From the NCBI GenBank assembly GCA_023374045.1, contig CM041782.1, positions 248,649,882 through 248,713,881 on the forward strand: DNA of 64,000 bases, read 5' to 3'. This DNA comes from Limonium bicolor. Taxonomy: Eukaryota > Streptophyta > Magnoliopsida > Caryophyllales > Plumbaginaceae. A program made the translations under genes and the position numbers. Shown in pieces: positions 50,060 to 60,499 of the stretch; the first letter of the stretch is position 1; each line of letters begins with the position of its first letter. Below the pieces are notes generated by a model. That model ran no database searches and was not told the DNA's origin. It saw nothing but the letters and a program-made list of their open reading frames with translations.

Positions 50060-52492
50060 GCACTTCAATATTTAACGACCAAGACTGCTGTATGAGAACG
50101 AGTAAGGGTCTAACCCGTCCTTCTGACAGACGTTAGGAAGAGGTCCGGGTAAGAGTACTAATGAAGGACGAGGCGTAGCGGAAGGTGGTGAAGGTCCAGC
50201 AACCCCAAGTAACGCGAAGAAGGTAGAAACCGCTCGTACTTGATGGGAGAACATCACGGGAATTAGCAATGGTACCTCACCCGCCGCAGCCCGTACCTCG
50301 AGTACCGCCTAGAGAGGCAATGAAATGAGAAGCACCAGGGAGAAGGATTATCCCTCCGAATCAGGAAGACCCGATGTGGTTGCTATGGGAGTTGTGGTAC
50401 TTATAGGAGATGAAAACTTGTGATATGATAGATTGTTGAGGACCGGGGGTCCTAGTAATGACGTGATGTCTACGATACCAATTATGAGTTTAATATTAAA
50501 CTGAAGTTAAGGAGATAATTTCCATAGCACTAATGGGGTCAGCGTGCAATGAGCGATGCAACCCTATCCTACATCCAGGAAAAGCACTGATAGGTGCGCC
50601 TGGGGAGGGAAAGTGGAAACAACGAGTGGAGATTAACCTATAAGATATGTAACGAACAGAACTGATGACCTTTTCGAAGTCTCACCGAAGCAAGTGACTC
50701 TGAACCCATGGAACATTGAAGGTTCAAGATGGCTCGACATGCATGTGGAGAGATCATGAGAGCTGTGGAAATTAGAACTCGCTAAAATGCTACCATGCAA
50801 CATCTCGGAAGGAAAGTAATACCTTACTACCATAGTAAACTTGTGGGAACGAGTGCGGGAATGAGACTGTATTAATCTGAACAAGAACCTCCTTAATAGG
50901 AGTGGAAACCGATTAGGGAATAGAACAGCAACTAACATACACTGTACTGGTGGCTCAGTCTGCATGGCGCACTTGCCACAACAAGTGATATATTAACCAA
51001 AGTACAAAATTTCAACCTGCCTTGCGCATTTGCTACAGCAAGTGCAGCGATGGTAAACTAACCCAAATGACCGAGTAGTCCAGGTGGTTACCAATAAACA
51101 ATAATCTTCTATGTGAGTCTGTAATGCAATGAAGCAAGGATATAGCCTTTTTAAAGGCAGGTTTATGAAACCCTGGGGTTGGAGGTCGATAAAAGCTCGG
51201 GAAGACCTAGCCGGTCAAACCATTAAACTTGAAAAGAATACACCATTTAACAGAGTGTGAAAGGGAGTTAATGAAAACAACGGTAATTAGTGCCTATGAG
51301 CCTAACCCCAGTGCCGGTACAGACAAGAATGTCAAGTAATATCGGTGGGGAGTGTCAAGTCTTAAGGACCAGCACAACCATACTTAGGGAGTACGCGGCG
51401 CTTGTGGTTGAACCACTACCATTTAATATGGCGAGAGATCAAGGAGTGAGCTATACAAGCCAAGATGTGAATGATAACCTATCCAACAAGTGGATGAGGA
51501 GTATAGACAAGTGCCGTTATGGCAAACTATTTTTGAGTCGTAAGAGAAGAATAGGCAGATGCGAACGTGCAATGAAGGGGCCCGACGATATGCCCGCAAA
51601 GCACACACCGGGGGTGTTGTGAATACAGTAGGCAGTTAGACTCCGGTACGGAGGGCAGTGGATATTAACTGAACAAAAATTACATGAGGACGGAAATATC
51701 GTGACTTTGCAAAGGTAGGATGAGATACGAACTGGTAAGAGTTAGAACGACACAAGGGAGGGTGATGATCAGGAAAACCCAAATAAGTTTGTGAGTACCC
51801 AATTGTAACCCTTATTAGAAAGTATTAGAACCAACTAGGATTAAATTAAATATAGAGACCAACAATTTTTCACCTATCAGAATAGGCATTGAGCCTAAAT
51901 ACCGTATGGCATAGGCCTACGGAAAGATATTGCTAATACTATCATAATGACCCAAATCTAGGAGAGCGAAGGTAGTAAAGCACAAACACTGATTAATATC
52001 AGACTAAATAGGGACTACCATAAGATAGGGAAAACACGACGTGTCAACCCTTATCGTGGAGTCCAGATTACACCAGAGGGTGTAACCCAACGAATTGGGT
52101 GCAGTTTAAGAACTAAAAACTCATATCTAAATGACATCAATAGCCTAGGAGTGAATGGGAGAGATAATAAACAATACTGATCCCCACTAATAAATATCAG
52201 ATAACGAGCATGTGAAACCCAATATTAGGGCACTATGTCGCAATCACCTATTTTAGTAAAGTTAAAGAACATACATATTAAGCAAGGAACCCATAGAACC
52301 AAGAAAACCCCTTGGGCCATTCTAATACTAACGGTTTAGAACTGGCAGCCTATAACTTCAATAGAAATTACTGAGACTAAGAGTGTGATAACCACCGGGT
52401 ACGAACAGTACGAGCGCACTAAATGAGACATGGGATGACCACACTCCTAGGAGCTTGTGGGCCCGACGAAACTTACCTTAAGTTAGTATTAA
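50060..52492 (+). mobile_element. Element C internal region, second part (non-coding, LARD-like)
   Basis: Continues C after the GCACT duplication. It is distantly collinear with the first 1.35 kb of the LARD internal region: the TGGCGCACTTGCC hairpin (50964) and a stretch at about 52437-52492 equivalent to about 12143-12210. No gag or pol domain is readable. The 110-codon frame at 51290-51622 is not recognised. C therefore appears to be another non-autonomous element, cut short at about 52492 where LTR F begins. The rest of C is not in the window. Confidence 0.65.
50970..51044 (+). promoter_or_regulatory. Two CACTTGC-type hairpins in element C
   Basis: At 50970-50987 (CACTTG / CAAGTG) and 51027-51044 (CATTTGC / GCAAGTG, one G-T pair). 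Both follow a TGCGC/GGCGC context like that at 11683. Confidence 0.45.
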
Positions 52493-52789
52493 ATGTATTT
52501 ACAAGGCTTAATAAGGCCTAAATAGTATTTGGGAACAATTCCTGAAGAAAACGGATCCAAATAATGTGTTAAAACGCTAATAAAGCTTTAGCGCAATTTT
52601 TTTGAGAAAACCTGAAAACGTGACTTTGAGTGGTCAAACAAACCCGTAAAAATTATAGTTCATCAAATAACTATAAATAAACATTAATGGGAGTGTAAGA
52701 ACCATTAAAATTAAAGAAACGAGAAAATTCCAGAAAACGGGCCCGGTTAGTGAATAGTGCTAAAACCGGGTAAATTAACGAGCGTTTTC

Positions 52790-52797
52790 TATAAAAG
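52790..52797 (+). promoter_or_regulatory. TATA-box candidate in LTR F
   Basis: TATAAAAG lies about 130 bp upstream of the CT-rich leader-like block, a sensible position for the LTR promoter. It is judged on motif and place only. Confidence 0.4.
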
Positions 52798-52871
52798 ACG
52801 AAAAACCCTGCAGCATGGGTATTTAGTGGGGCCAGTTTTTAGCTAGTAAACAGCCCCCTCACACACATTAA

Positions 52872-52915
52872 TAAAGCTAGAAAGAAAGAAAGAAAAGAAA
52901 AAGAAAGAAAAGAAA
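52872..52915. repeat. (GAAA)n-like purine tract
   Basis: Imperfect GAAA/AGAAA repeats just before the pyrimidine-rich leader block of LTR F. Confidence 0.85.
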
Positions 52916-54441
52916 AGTACAAAAGTAACCCCCTCTTCTCTCTCCTCCTTTATTTTCTTTTCCCTTCTCTCTTTCCTCTCTTTCTTCCTCCCAGCCGTTT
53001 TATCCTCCCCCTTCTTCTTCCTTGCGACAGCCTTCTCCTCTCATGGCTACTCAAGCCTTCTTTGCCTTGCCCAAGCCACAGCAAGGCTCCAAATCAAGAA
53101 AAAATTACATATTCTTCTTCTCTTCCTCAAGCTCTACACTTTTCTCTTTTTAAAATCCCAAAAGGATGAACTTCATCTCCATGGGTTTTTCCCATTTGAA
53201 GAGGAAATGGCATCAAAGTGAAGCTTGGAGTCTCCTCTCTCCTAAGGTAAAAATCTCCAAGAAAAAAACCTCATTTTTCTCCTTCTCTTGTGTTGACCGA
53301 TTTTGCCCATCCTCATGCCTTGTTTTCTCCTTGTGTTGAAGCTTTGTTTCAACTCTCCAATGGTGGTGAGACCCCCTTCTTGATTCAAGGGTGAAAACCC
53401 CTCCTAAAATTTCAAAGGTAAACCCTAATTATGTGTTTTAATCCCCTTTCATTGAATTAGAATTTCCTAAGGGTTTATAAGATTAATTAAATGCATTTTT
53501 GTGTTCCTTGGATGTTGGGATGGTGTTTTGCAACTCCATTCCCACTTGACCGAATTTGAGGAGAGGAAGAGCAAGAGGAGAATTAAAAGAGGAACTTGTG
53601 AGATTAAGGTAAGAAATCTACCTTAACACTTGTTTTATTTGTTTTAGAGTTTGGGATGGGTAAAAAAATTAATGAACCCAAGTTATGGATTGCAATCTAT
53701 GTTGGAAATGTGTTTAGTTGAATTTGAAGAGGTTTATGAAATTAATTTGTGATTTAAGGGCCTTGGAGCCAAGTGTTTGGAGTTTGTGAGTTATATTGTT
53801 GTTTAAAGAATTTTGAGGAAATGTTAAGTGCTGGTAGGATCCTTATGGGTGTGGCTAGATTAGGAATGTAAATTGGTAAGAATTGATGGATTGGAATGTG
53901 TTAGGTTTATGGGGAGGTTATGGCAAAAATTTGGTAGAAAATGAGTGTTTTTAGGTGGCTTGGTGAATTGGAGAACCTAGGTGTTTGTAGTGTTGAGTAG
54001 AGTGGATTAATAGCCTTGAAATGGTATTTGGAGAACAAGGGAGGGGAGTGTAAAAATCTGTAGCAAAATGACTTGTGAGGATCTTAGAAATGCTAGAAAA
54101 GAGTTAGTGTGCAAAAGCTTGAAAATGAGAGTTGGACTTGGGTATAGTTGATGCAATTTCCTAGGAATGATTTGGAATGGTCAAATAGAGTTAGAAGAAA
54201 ATGCATAGTGCCAAGAGAAGTTTAAGAAATGCACAAGTGTGCAAGGTGCAAAATGAGAATGGAAAATTTGTGAAATAGAGCAAGAATTGGAGTAAGGATT
54301 TAACTAATGATTTGAAGTGGTTTAGCATGTTTTGAGGTGTTTAATTATGTAGGAAACTTGTCGGAAGTTTATGGAATGATTAGGGGTGGATTAAGGGTTA
54401 ATTTGGGGGTGACTAATTACCTTAACAGCAGTTTTTAGCAG

Positions 54442-54625
54442 GGTCCGGGACTTAGGATAGGAACCAAGTCCCGAACCGCATCAAAAATAATGCCGAGAGT
54501 GTAAGCAGACATTGGTCCAAGACCATGGTCCAGGACCAAGACCCGAACCACTAGGAAAAAATGGCTGAAAGTGAGTTTCTGCATTTTTGCGGGACTTTGG
54601 GTCTGGACCAAGTCCCGGACCACCC
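54442..54625. repeat. GTCCGGGAC palindrome array in LTR F
   Basis: Three degenerate modules with GGTCCGGGAC or GGTCCAAGAC arms facing AGTCCCG or GACCCG arms. It is more decayed than in A and D. Confidence 0.75.
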
Positions 54626-54888
54626 CCAAAAATGCACAAAATTTGTTTTAAAGTGTCTAGAAGATGGGGGATTGATTGGTATTGGTTTTAGGAGTTGTTT
54701 GGTGACCTTTAAAGGTCCTAAGAAGTGTAAACAAGTTTGAGAAGTGATTTAGAAAGTGGTGAGTTTACGAACACTTAAGTAAACCGAGATAACGGGATAA
54801 CGGGATAAGTTTAGGAGTTGCAATTATGTACGTACCGTAACGCCTTAATATTAATAGAACCATTTGACATGTAATCAGTGGTTCAAGA

Positions 54889-54893
54889 GTAAG
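54889..54893. repeat. Left target site duplication GTAAG of element G
   Basis: The five bases before TGAAATACCCC of G. The right copy lies outside the window, so this is a prediction. Confidence 0.5.
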
Positions 54894-57150
54894 TGAAATA
54901 CCCCAAACCTTAGTATATTGTTTAAACACCTAAATGTGGTATATTAAGACTAAAAAGAGTCTTAGAAACATTAGTAAACAAATTTAAACAAAAGAAAACA
55001 CAAAGTGCGCTTTAAGGTCAGTAAAGGCCAAAATGTGCTCTAAGCTTGGGATAAGCTTGGTTAAGACCTAATGAACTTACCAAGATCTTATTATATACTA
55101 ATGAACATATTAAACCAATTACCAAAGAAAACCAATCTTGAAAACAAGTTAAAACACAAAATGTGCTTTAAGGAGTCTTAAAGCACATTTTCGAAATATT
55201 GTCTTGTAAATGAGTTTTGAGTGGCTAAATGTCCATCATTACTCTTTAATTAACATGTGTACTATATAGTATCACATTTGGAAGTCTATATCAATGGGAA
55301 ATCAAAAATTTCACTTCTATGTGCCTTGTTTTTATGAATAGTGATTTTAATAAGCTATTTTGTAACATATGTTTGTATAAGTAATTAAATTGACAAATAA
55401 AGACTATATTACCCCTAAGTACTAATGAGGGCGGTTTTCTTAAGTGTGGTGACTCACCACTCTCTTGTTAATGTATTAAGTAAGTAATGATAAATAAATA
55501 AAGTACTTTTTAGTTTTTACTACAAATATCTTCAAAAGCAAAACTTATCTCATTCTCTCATTTCTTTCTCATTTCACACGGTTCCAAACTCCTTCTTCAA
55601 CCTCTCTTCTTCATTCTCTCACGGTAATACTCACCACCACCATTAAACTCTAGCTTTGACCTCTTGTAAAATCTAGCTCACTTATCCAAATCAAAAACAA
55701 ACACCACCAATCTCTTCCTCTCATCAAGCTCTTCATTCCTATCTTCTCAAAACTTCAAGAGCCCCATTTAGGTGCCATGGAGTTCCACCATTGAAGGAGC
55801 TTGAGCTTGTGTTTCTACATATTATTGATCTCCTTTGCTTCTAGGTAAGGAATCTCAAAGAAAAATCAAGTTTCTTCCATGTTTTTACCTTGACCGAAAA
55901 TGCACATTAATGGTGCTCTTTGTGTGACTTTGTTCTAGCTTCATTCCAACCTTTCATGGACTAGGTAGAGTCCTCTCTTCATAGATATTCCAACTCTCTT
56001 CAAAGATCAAGGTAAAACAACTACATTAATGTTTTTGAAACAATGTAAAATTAGGGTTTACAATGAGATGAAGCTTAAAGCTTGAATACTCATTATGATG
56101 TTTGTATATTGTCTAGAACTTGACAAGGAATCAAATACCTTACCGGTTTTATAAGGAAACAAGAGAGAAGTTGTTTGGAAAAGTGGTAAATATACTAACC
56201 TAATGTTGTTAAATGCCTTAGGAGAAATGAGCTTATAATGCTTGTTAAAACTACCTAATGAGCAAATGGTGAATGACTTAGTAAAGTGTTCTCAAGAGCT
56301 TAGTAAAAGGCATATGTGTTGTTCAGTGTATTTGCAGGTCAAAGGCAAATATATTGTGGAAATTCAGTGTTTATGATTTATGCATCTTAAGGGCCTAAGA
56401 GCCATGTCATTTAAGGGCCTAAGTGCCATGCAATTTAAATTATGCACTATATTGAGATGTAGTGCTATATGAGTGAAGTTTGTGTATAAGAAAGTGCTTG
56501 CTGGATTTTTAGTGTTCTTGGTTGCTTGTTGGTGAAAACAATATGTTTTGGTTTAGTAATGTTCTAGGAGAACCTATGTCGAAATTTAGGTAATAAACAA
56601 GAAGTTTTAAGAGTTTAAAATGAGTTTGATAAGTTAAGAAGTGTTTAGAATGGTTAGGTGCTTTCCTTGTGAAAGAAACATGCATTAAGGTGATTTAAGA
56701 TGTGAGAAGGGTTTAGGCAATGTTCTAGAGGAATTTATAATGTAAGGAATGTTTTGGGATACACTAGAGTCATTTGGACTTGTGTTAGGATTTGGGAAAA
56801 CTTTGGTGAACAAGGAGAAAGTGTAAACTTGAAAAAGGATTTCCAGAAATGACATAAGGAGTTGTGAAGAAGTGATGCTTGGGAGATGATGTTAAAATGA
56901 GGAGAAAGCATTTTGGGATAGTAGTTATTATAAGTATGAAACATCACTTGAGAAACTAAGGAGGAAATAGCATTAGTGTTAGGAATTTTGGGAAGAAATG
57001 AGTAAAGGCTTAAGGAATTAGAAAAGGAGTTTTATGAGTGTTTAAGGATGTCTTAAGGTGTGTTTGAAGTGCCCAAATGAGATTAGGGTGTACTAGGATA
57101 TATGGGGTGAAGTTTGGAGTTGAATGAAAAAAAGGAAAACAAGGGTCTAG

Positions 57151-57475
57151 GGCAGACCGAACTTGCGACCGAACTTGCAAGTTCGGTCGAGCCCAGTTTA
57201 CCCTGCGAGAATTGGCTTCTGGAATGGACCGACCTTGGGGACCGGACTTGCAAGGTCGGTCGGGCTTGTATTTTGTGTACGGATTAAGTTACTGGAATCG
57301 ACCGAACATGTGACCGGACTTGGCAAGTTCGGTCGGGCTGAATTTTCAAAGGGAAGAAACTCTCGGGAATGGACCGAACTTACAAGGTCGGTCAGAGTAG
57401 AAAATTTTGACGGAAATATGTTCTGGAATGGGCCGACCTTGTGCAAGGTCGGTCTGTAAGGTCGGTCGGACCAAA
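57151..57475. repeat. CCGAACTTG/CAAGTTCGG palindrome array in LTR G
   Basis: Five modules of 50-80 bp with arms CCGAACTTG or CCGACCTTG facing CAAGTTCGG or CAAGGTCGG. It occupies the same LTR position as the arrays in A, D, F and LARD but uses a different stem sequence. Confidence 0.85.
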
Positions 57476-58400
57476 ACTTGTAAAAAAAAAATAGAAAAGA
57501 ATGTGACTTATGTAGTTAACCCTAGGGGGTATAATGAAGGTAACCTAGGGTAAGTTAGACATTTAAACATGTCAAATAATCATGTTAAACACTTAGTAAA
57601 TTTGGAGGTTAAGTAAGTTAATTAACCGACGTTCTTGAATCTCGTATAGGAGTGACCTACGGTGGAAACAAATCAAGGCAAGGACCAAGGTATGGTTTTC
57701 TTGCAGTCTGTTGCCTACCGGTTTACACCATCTTGTGTGTTGTATGTTTTTCTGTGTGTTTATGACGTTACAAGATCTAAACATGTAATGAGTTTACAGT
57801 TGTTCATATTATTGTGATGTTATGATGTGACTCATTTCCCTTGTGTGTGTCTAACATGACTTGCCACCTATTGTGTATTGGTTGTTAAGTTCCACCATGA
57901 ACTTCTAACAAGTGTTAACTGGGAAGTGAGGACTCCGGTTGTCCAGTCATGCATGTAAGTTAAGAGTAGATATCTGAATCAGATTCGACTCTTATGTTGT
58001 TAAGATTGTTCTCCTTAATTTGGCGTTCGATCTCCCGCTAGCTTCCTCCAAAGCTTACCTATTCTGACTTATGATCGGTTTAGTGGGAACATGTGTTTGT
58101 GTGGTGTGTTCGGGTCACTATATCCGAACCATCTGTGACTTAAGTTACTCGTTCGAATAACAGAACGGTAATGAGTGTGTGTAACGAGCTTAACATGAGG
58201 ATGAATCATTCTCTAGGCTCTTATGTTATTTGACCTTCGTGGTTTGTTATTGTGGAACGAAGATCCACTGTGTATGTGATGTTGTGCTGTGCACTAATGA
58301 TGCTATGCCACATATTATGTTATGTATAAAAATGAATGCCATGTTATCATGACAATTAGTTGCCCGTATCCCGGTAGCCGATGGGCTGCGCGTTAACCAT

Positions 58401-58454
58401 ACCAGCCAAGGGTTGCTGACCCCCTCGGGGGATCCATATTTCTTATACTGCAGG
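58401..58454 (+). promoter_or_regulatory. Double hairpin plus CAG site, LTR G
   Basis: CAGCC..GGTTGCTG then CCCCC-TC-GGGGG, followed by T-rich text and CTGCAGGATG. Confidence 0.45.
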
Positions 58455-58707
58455 ATGAGGATCGAAGAAGCGGAGTGGCTTTAGATCCTAGGATGCAGGT
58501 TTACTTTTGATTACTTTTGGATGTTGGCCCGGGATGCGCCTGTGCTCCCGTGGCGGTATATATTGGTTATGAACGAGTTACAGTGATGTTTAACAGTGAA
58601 GGATGTATGTAAACACTCGGTATTTTGTTTAATGTATATATATGGTTATTAGTTCTATGCTCGGGAGTCTGATCATCAGACCGGTACAATTGTATTTATT
58701 CAGCCTT

Positions 58708-58729
58708 GTTAACCACGTGGGTGGTTGAC
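58708..58729 (+). promoter_or_regulatory. 9-bp hairpin near end of LTR G
   Basis: GTTAACCAC / GTGGTTGAC, loop GTGG. Relative to the LARD stem a G-C pair has become A-T, with one wobble added. Confidence 0.55.
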
Positions 58730-58826
58730 GGCGTTGTAGCACCATTCATTTAGTTACTGTTTAGTTGTTTAAATTCCGCTGCGATTTCAAGTAGTGTTAT
58801 GTGCGTAGTAGGGGTGTTACAAAAAG

Positions 58827-58838
58827 TGGTATCAGAGC
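58827..58838 (+). promoter_or_regulatory. Primer binding site of element G
   Basis: TGGTATCAGAGC, complementary to the initiator tRNA-Met 3' end, five bases after the LTR. Confidence 0.9.
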
Positions 58839-59713
58839 GAAGTATCGCTCTGATGACTAGAATACCGAGCTTATAAAAATACCGAGTTAGGAAACCTAAC
58901 TATAGTTACCTAAGTGAGCAGTTATGGAAAGGTTAACCACTAACCAAGTGTGGAGATACCTTGTTGTCGGGAAAACGTTACAACCGTTGGAACCGATAAG
59001 TGTGTAAGCATAATGCTAATAAAGTTCGTGTGAATTCAGATGTCAGGTAGACCGAGAGGTAGAGGCCACGGAAGCGGTACTGGAGATACGGACGACAGGG
59101 TGAGAATACTACGGCTCAGGTTATGGCCGAAGCTGTAGCGGCCGTCGTAGTCCAAATGGTCCCACAACTTGTAGCTGCAATTCAGCAGGGGCAACAGCCC
59201 GAAGTTCTACCACCACCGCCACCGCCACGAGAGACCAACTGGGTCAAGTCATTGGCAGATTTGAGACCCCCGTCGTTTCATGGGGAGAACGACCCACGTA
59301 AGCTGGAGGCGTACATCTCCGAGTTGGAGACCGCCTACGAGACCTTGGCTGTACCTGCAGAGGCTAAGGTCCGTCTTGCCGCTTACTACCTGAAGGGTTC
59401 GGCACAGAGTTGGTGGAAGCTTGTGAGAGAGGACCGGATGGCGGATCCTCAGTTTGGATGGAGGGAGTACACGGCTCTACTGTGAGCCAAATACTACCCT
59501 GTGCATGTTCAAGAGGCCAAGCGCCTGGAGCTGGATAGTCTGAGGCAGGGGGACAAGGTGTCGGTTGATGAGTACTACACTGCATTCACCGGCCTTATCC
59601 ACCTGTTACCGGACCTGGGATACTCGAACCGGGTGCTGGTAAACCATTTTTACAACGGTCTCAGCCACCGTCTTCGCTATGGGATGGGGCCAGCTGAGTA
59701 TACTACCTTGCAG

Positions 59714-59812
59714 GTAATTTAAAAGTGATGTGAAAATGTGTAGTCTATAAGTGAGTATTAATGTGAATTTGTGAGTATGTTTTGCGGGGCATGACTGACA
59801 TCCTAAATTCAG
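59714..59812 (+). other. Putative gag intron 1 (99 bp)
   Basis: CAG|GTAATT at the left and AAATTCAG|GAG at the right, phase 0. It contains an in-frame TAA at once, and both flanks are Gag-like in the same frame. Base composition falls from GC-rich exon to AT-rich. Confidence 0.7.
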
Positions 59813-60074
59813 GAGTGCTATCATGCCGCTGCTAAGGTGGAGATCACCATCCGTCTGAGGGACGAGGAGAATGCGCACAAGCGCAAGGCCACGAGCGAGG
59901 GCCAGAGTCCGCAGGGGTGCGGGGGAGGAAAGAAGAAGAAGAAACCTTATCCCCAGCCCCAGAAGAATCAGCACCAGGGTGACAAGGGCCAAGCCCAAAC
60001 CACCACAGCTGAGGAGCCACTGAAGCTCACATATGCTTATGCGGCGAAACCCCTACGCTCTTACCCACCTAAGG

Positions 60075-60157
60075 GTAATTATCTAATTCTGTGTGATAAG
60101 TTGACGTGTATGTTGATAAGTTGTGAAACAAGTATTGAATGTGTATTGTGATAGCAG
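60075..60157 (+). other. Putative gag intron 2 (83 bp)
   Basis: AAGG|GTAATT to GATAGCAG|CTAGC, phase 1. Its length is not a multiple of three, yet removing it joins the Lys-rich block to the zinc-knuckle block in frame. AT-rich between GC-rich flanks. Confidence 0.7.
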
Positions 60158-60499
60158 CTAGCACGGGTTCTGGACCGGAGCGCCACTATTACTGTAAGTG
60201 GTGCAATGGAGACCACCCCGGCAAGGACTGCAAGGGAAATGAAGTACAGTGCCGTTACTGCGAGAAGTGGGGTCACCGGGACTACGAGTGTTACCGGAAC
60301 CCCAACAGTAGAGTCAACAAGCCCAAGGGGCAGTGGAAGGGTAAGGCCACAGCAACTATTGATGGCCCGAAGACGGCTAACCAGCCACCCACAGATCAGA
60401 GGCACACTGATTCCCAGAAGGGGAAAGGGTCGGGACCTAGCAAGGCCGCCCTAAATGTGGTGGACCGGTCAGAGGCGCCAGGGCCCTCTTCTAGACCAG

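Larger units (their letters stand above)
52493..54893 (+). mobile_element. LTR F, left part, missing its first bases
   Basis: From about 52493 the text aligns with position 27 or so of LTR E (ATTAAAT..., TAAGGCCTAAA), but no TGAAATACCCC precedes it, so the LTR start was lost at the junction with C. It has a GAAA-rich tract, a CT-rich leader block (52925-53060), donor-like AAGGTAAA sites, and a palindrome array. The stretch 54640-54890 matches LTR A. Element G interrupts it. The remainder lies beyond the window. Confidence 0.7.
54894..58821 (+). mobile_element. 5' LTR of element G
   Basis: 3928 bp, TGAAATACCCCAAACC to GGGGTGTTACA. Closest to the LARD-like LTR in its first 1.5 kb. Contains the CT-rich leader (55550-55760), donor-like CTAGGTAAGG near 55845 and CAAGGTAAAA near 56010, acceptor-like TTTGCAG ending 56337, a CCGAAC-type palindrome array, the double hairpin and the end hairpin. 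Confidence 0.92.
59040..60499 (+). pseudogene. gag: gag of element G, three exon-like blocks, broken by a stop
   Basis: Gag forms the virus-like particle and binds the element RNA. An ATG at 59040 starts an Arg/Gly-rich N-terminus (MSGRPRGRGHG) that is out of frame with the main block by a small indel before 59123. The main block has the retrotransposon Gag core with SWWKL around 59412. A TGA at 59483-59485 replaces the Trp expected there, and the same frame then continues to 59713. After two intron-like gaps comes a Lys-rich linker (KKKKK near 59931), then two zinc knuckles: C-x2-C-x3-H-x4-C at 60193-60231 and canonical C-x2-C-x4-H-x4-C at 60250-60291. The frame closes by TAA at 60508 if the last donor site is not used. 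The copy cannot make full-length Gag as it stands. Confidence 0.88.

Noticed and set aside
51290..51622. 110-codon + strand ORF in the C internal region as a gene
   Set aside because: It has no recognisable motif, lies in a non-coding retroelement region and is of a length expected by chance.
59606..59998. 130-codon minus-strand ORF opposite gag
   Set aside because: It is the shadow of the gag coding region and spans an intron-like segment.
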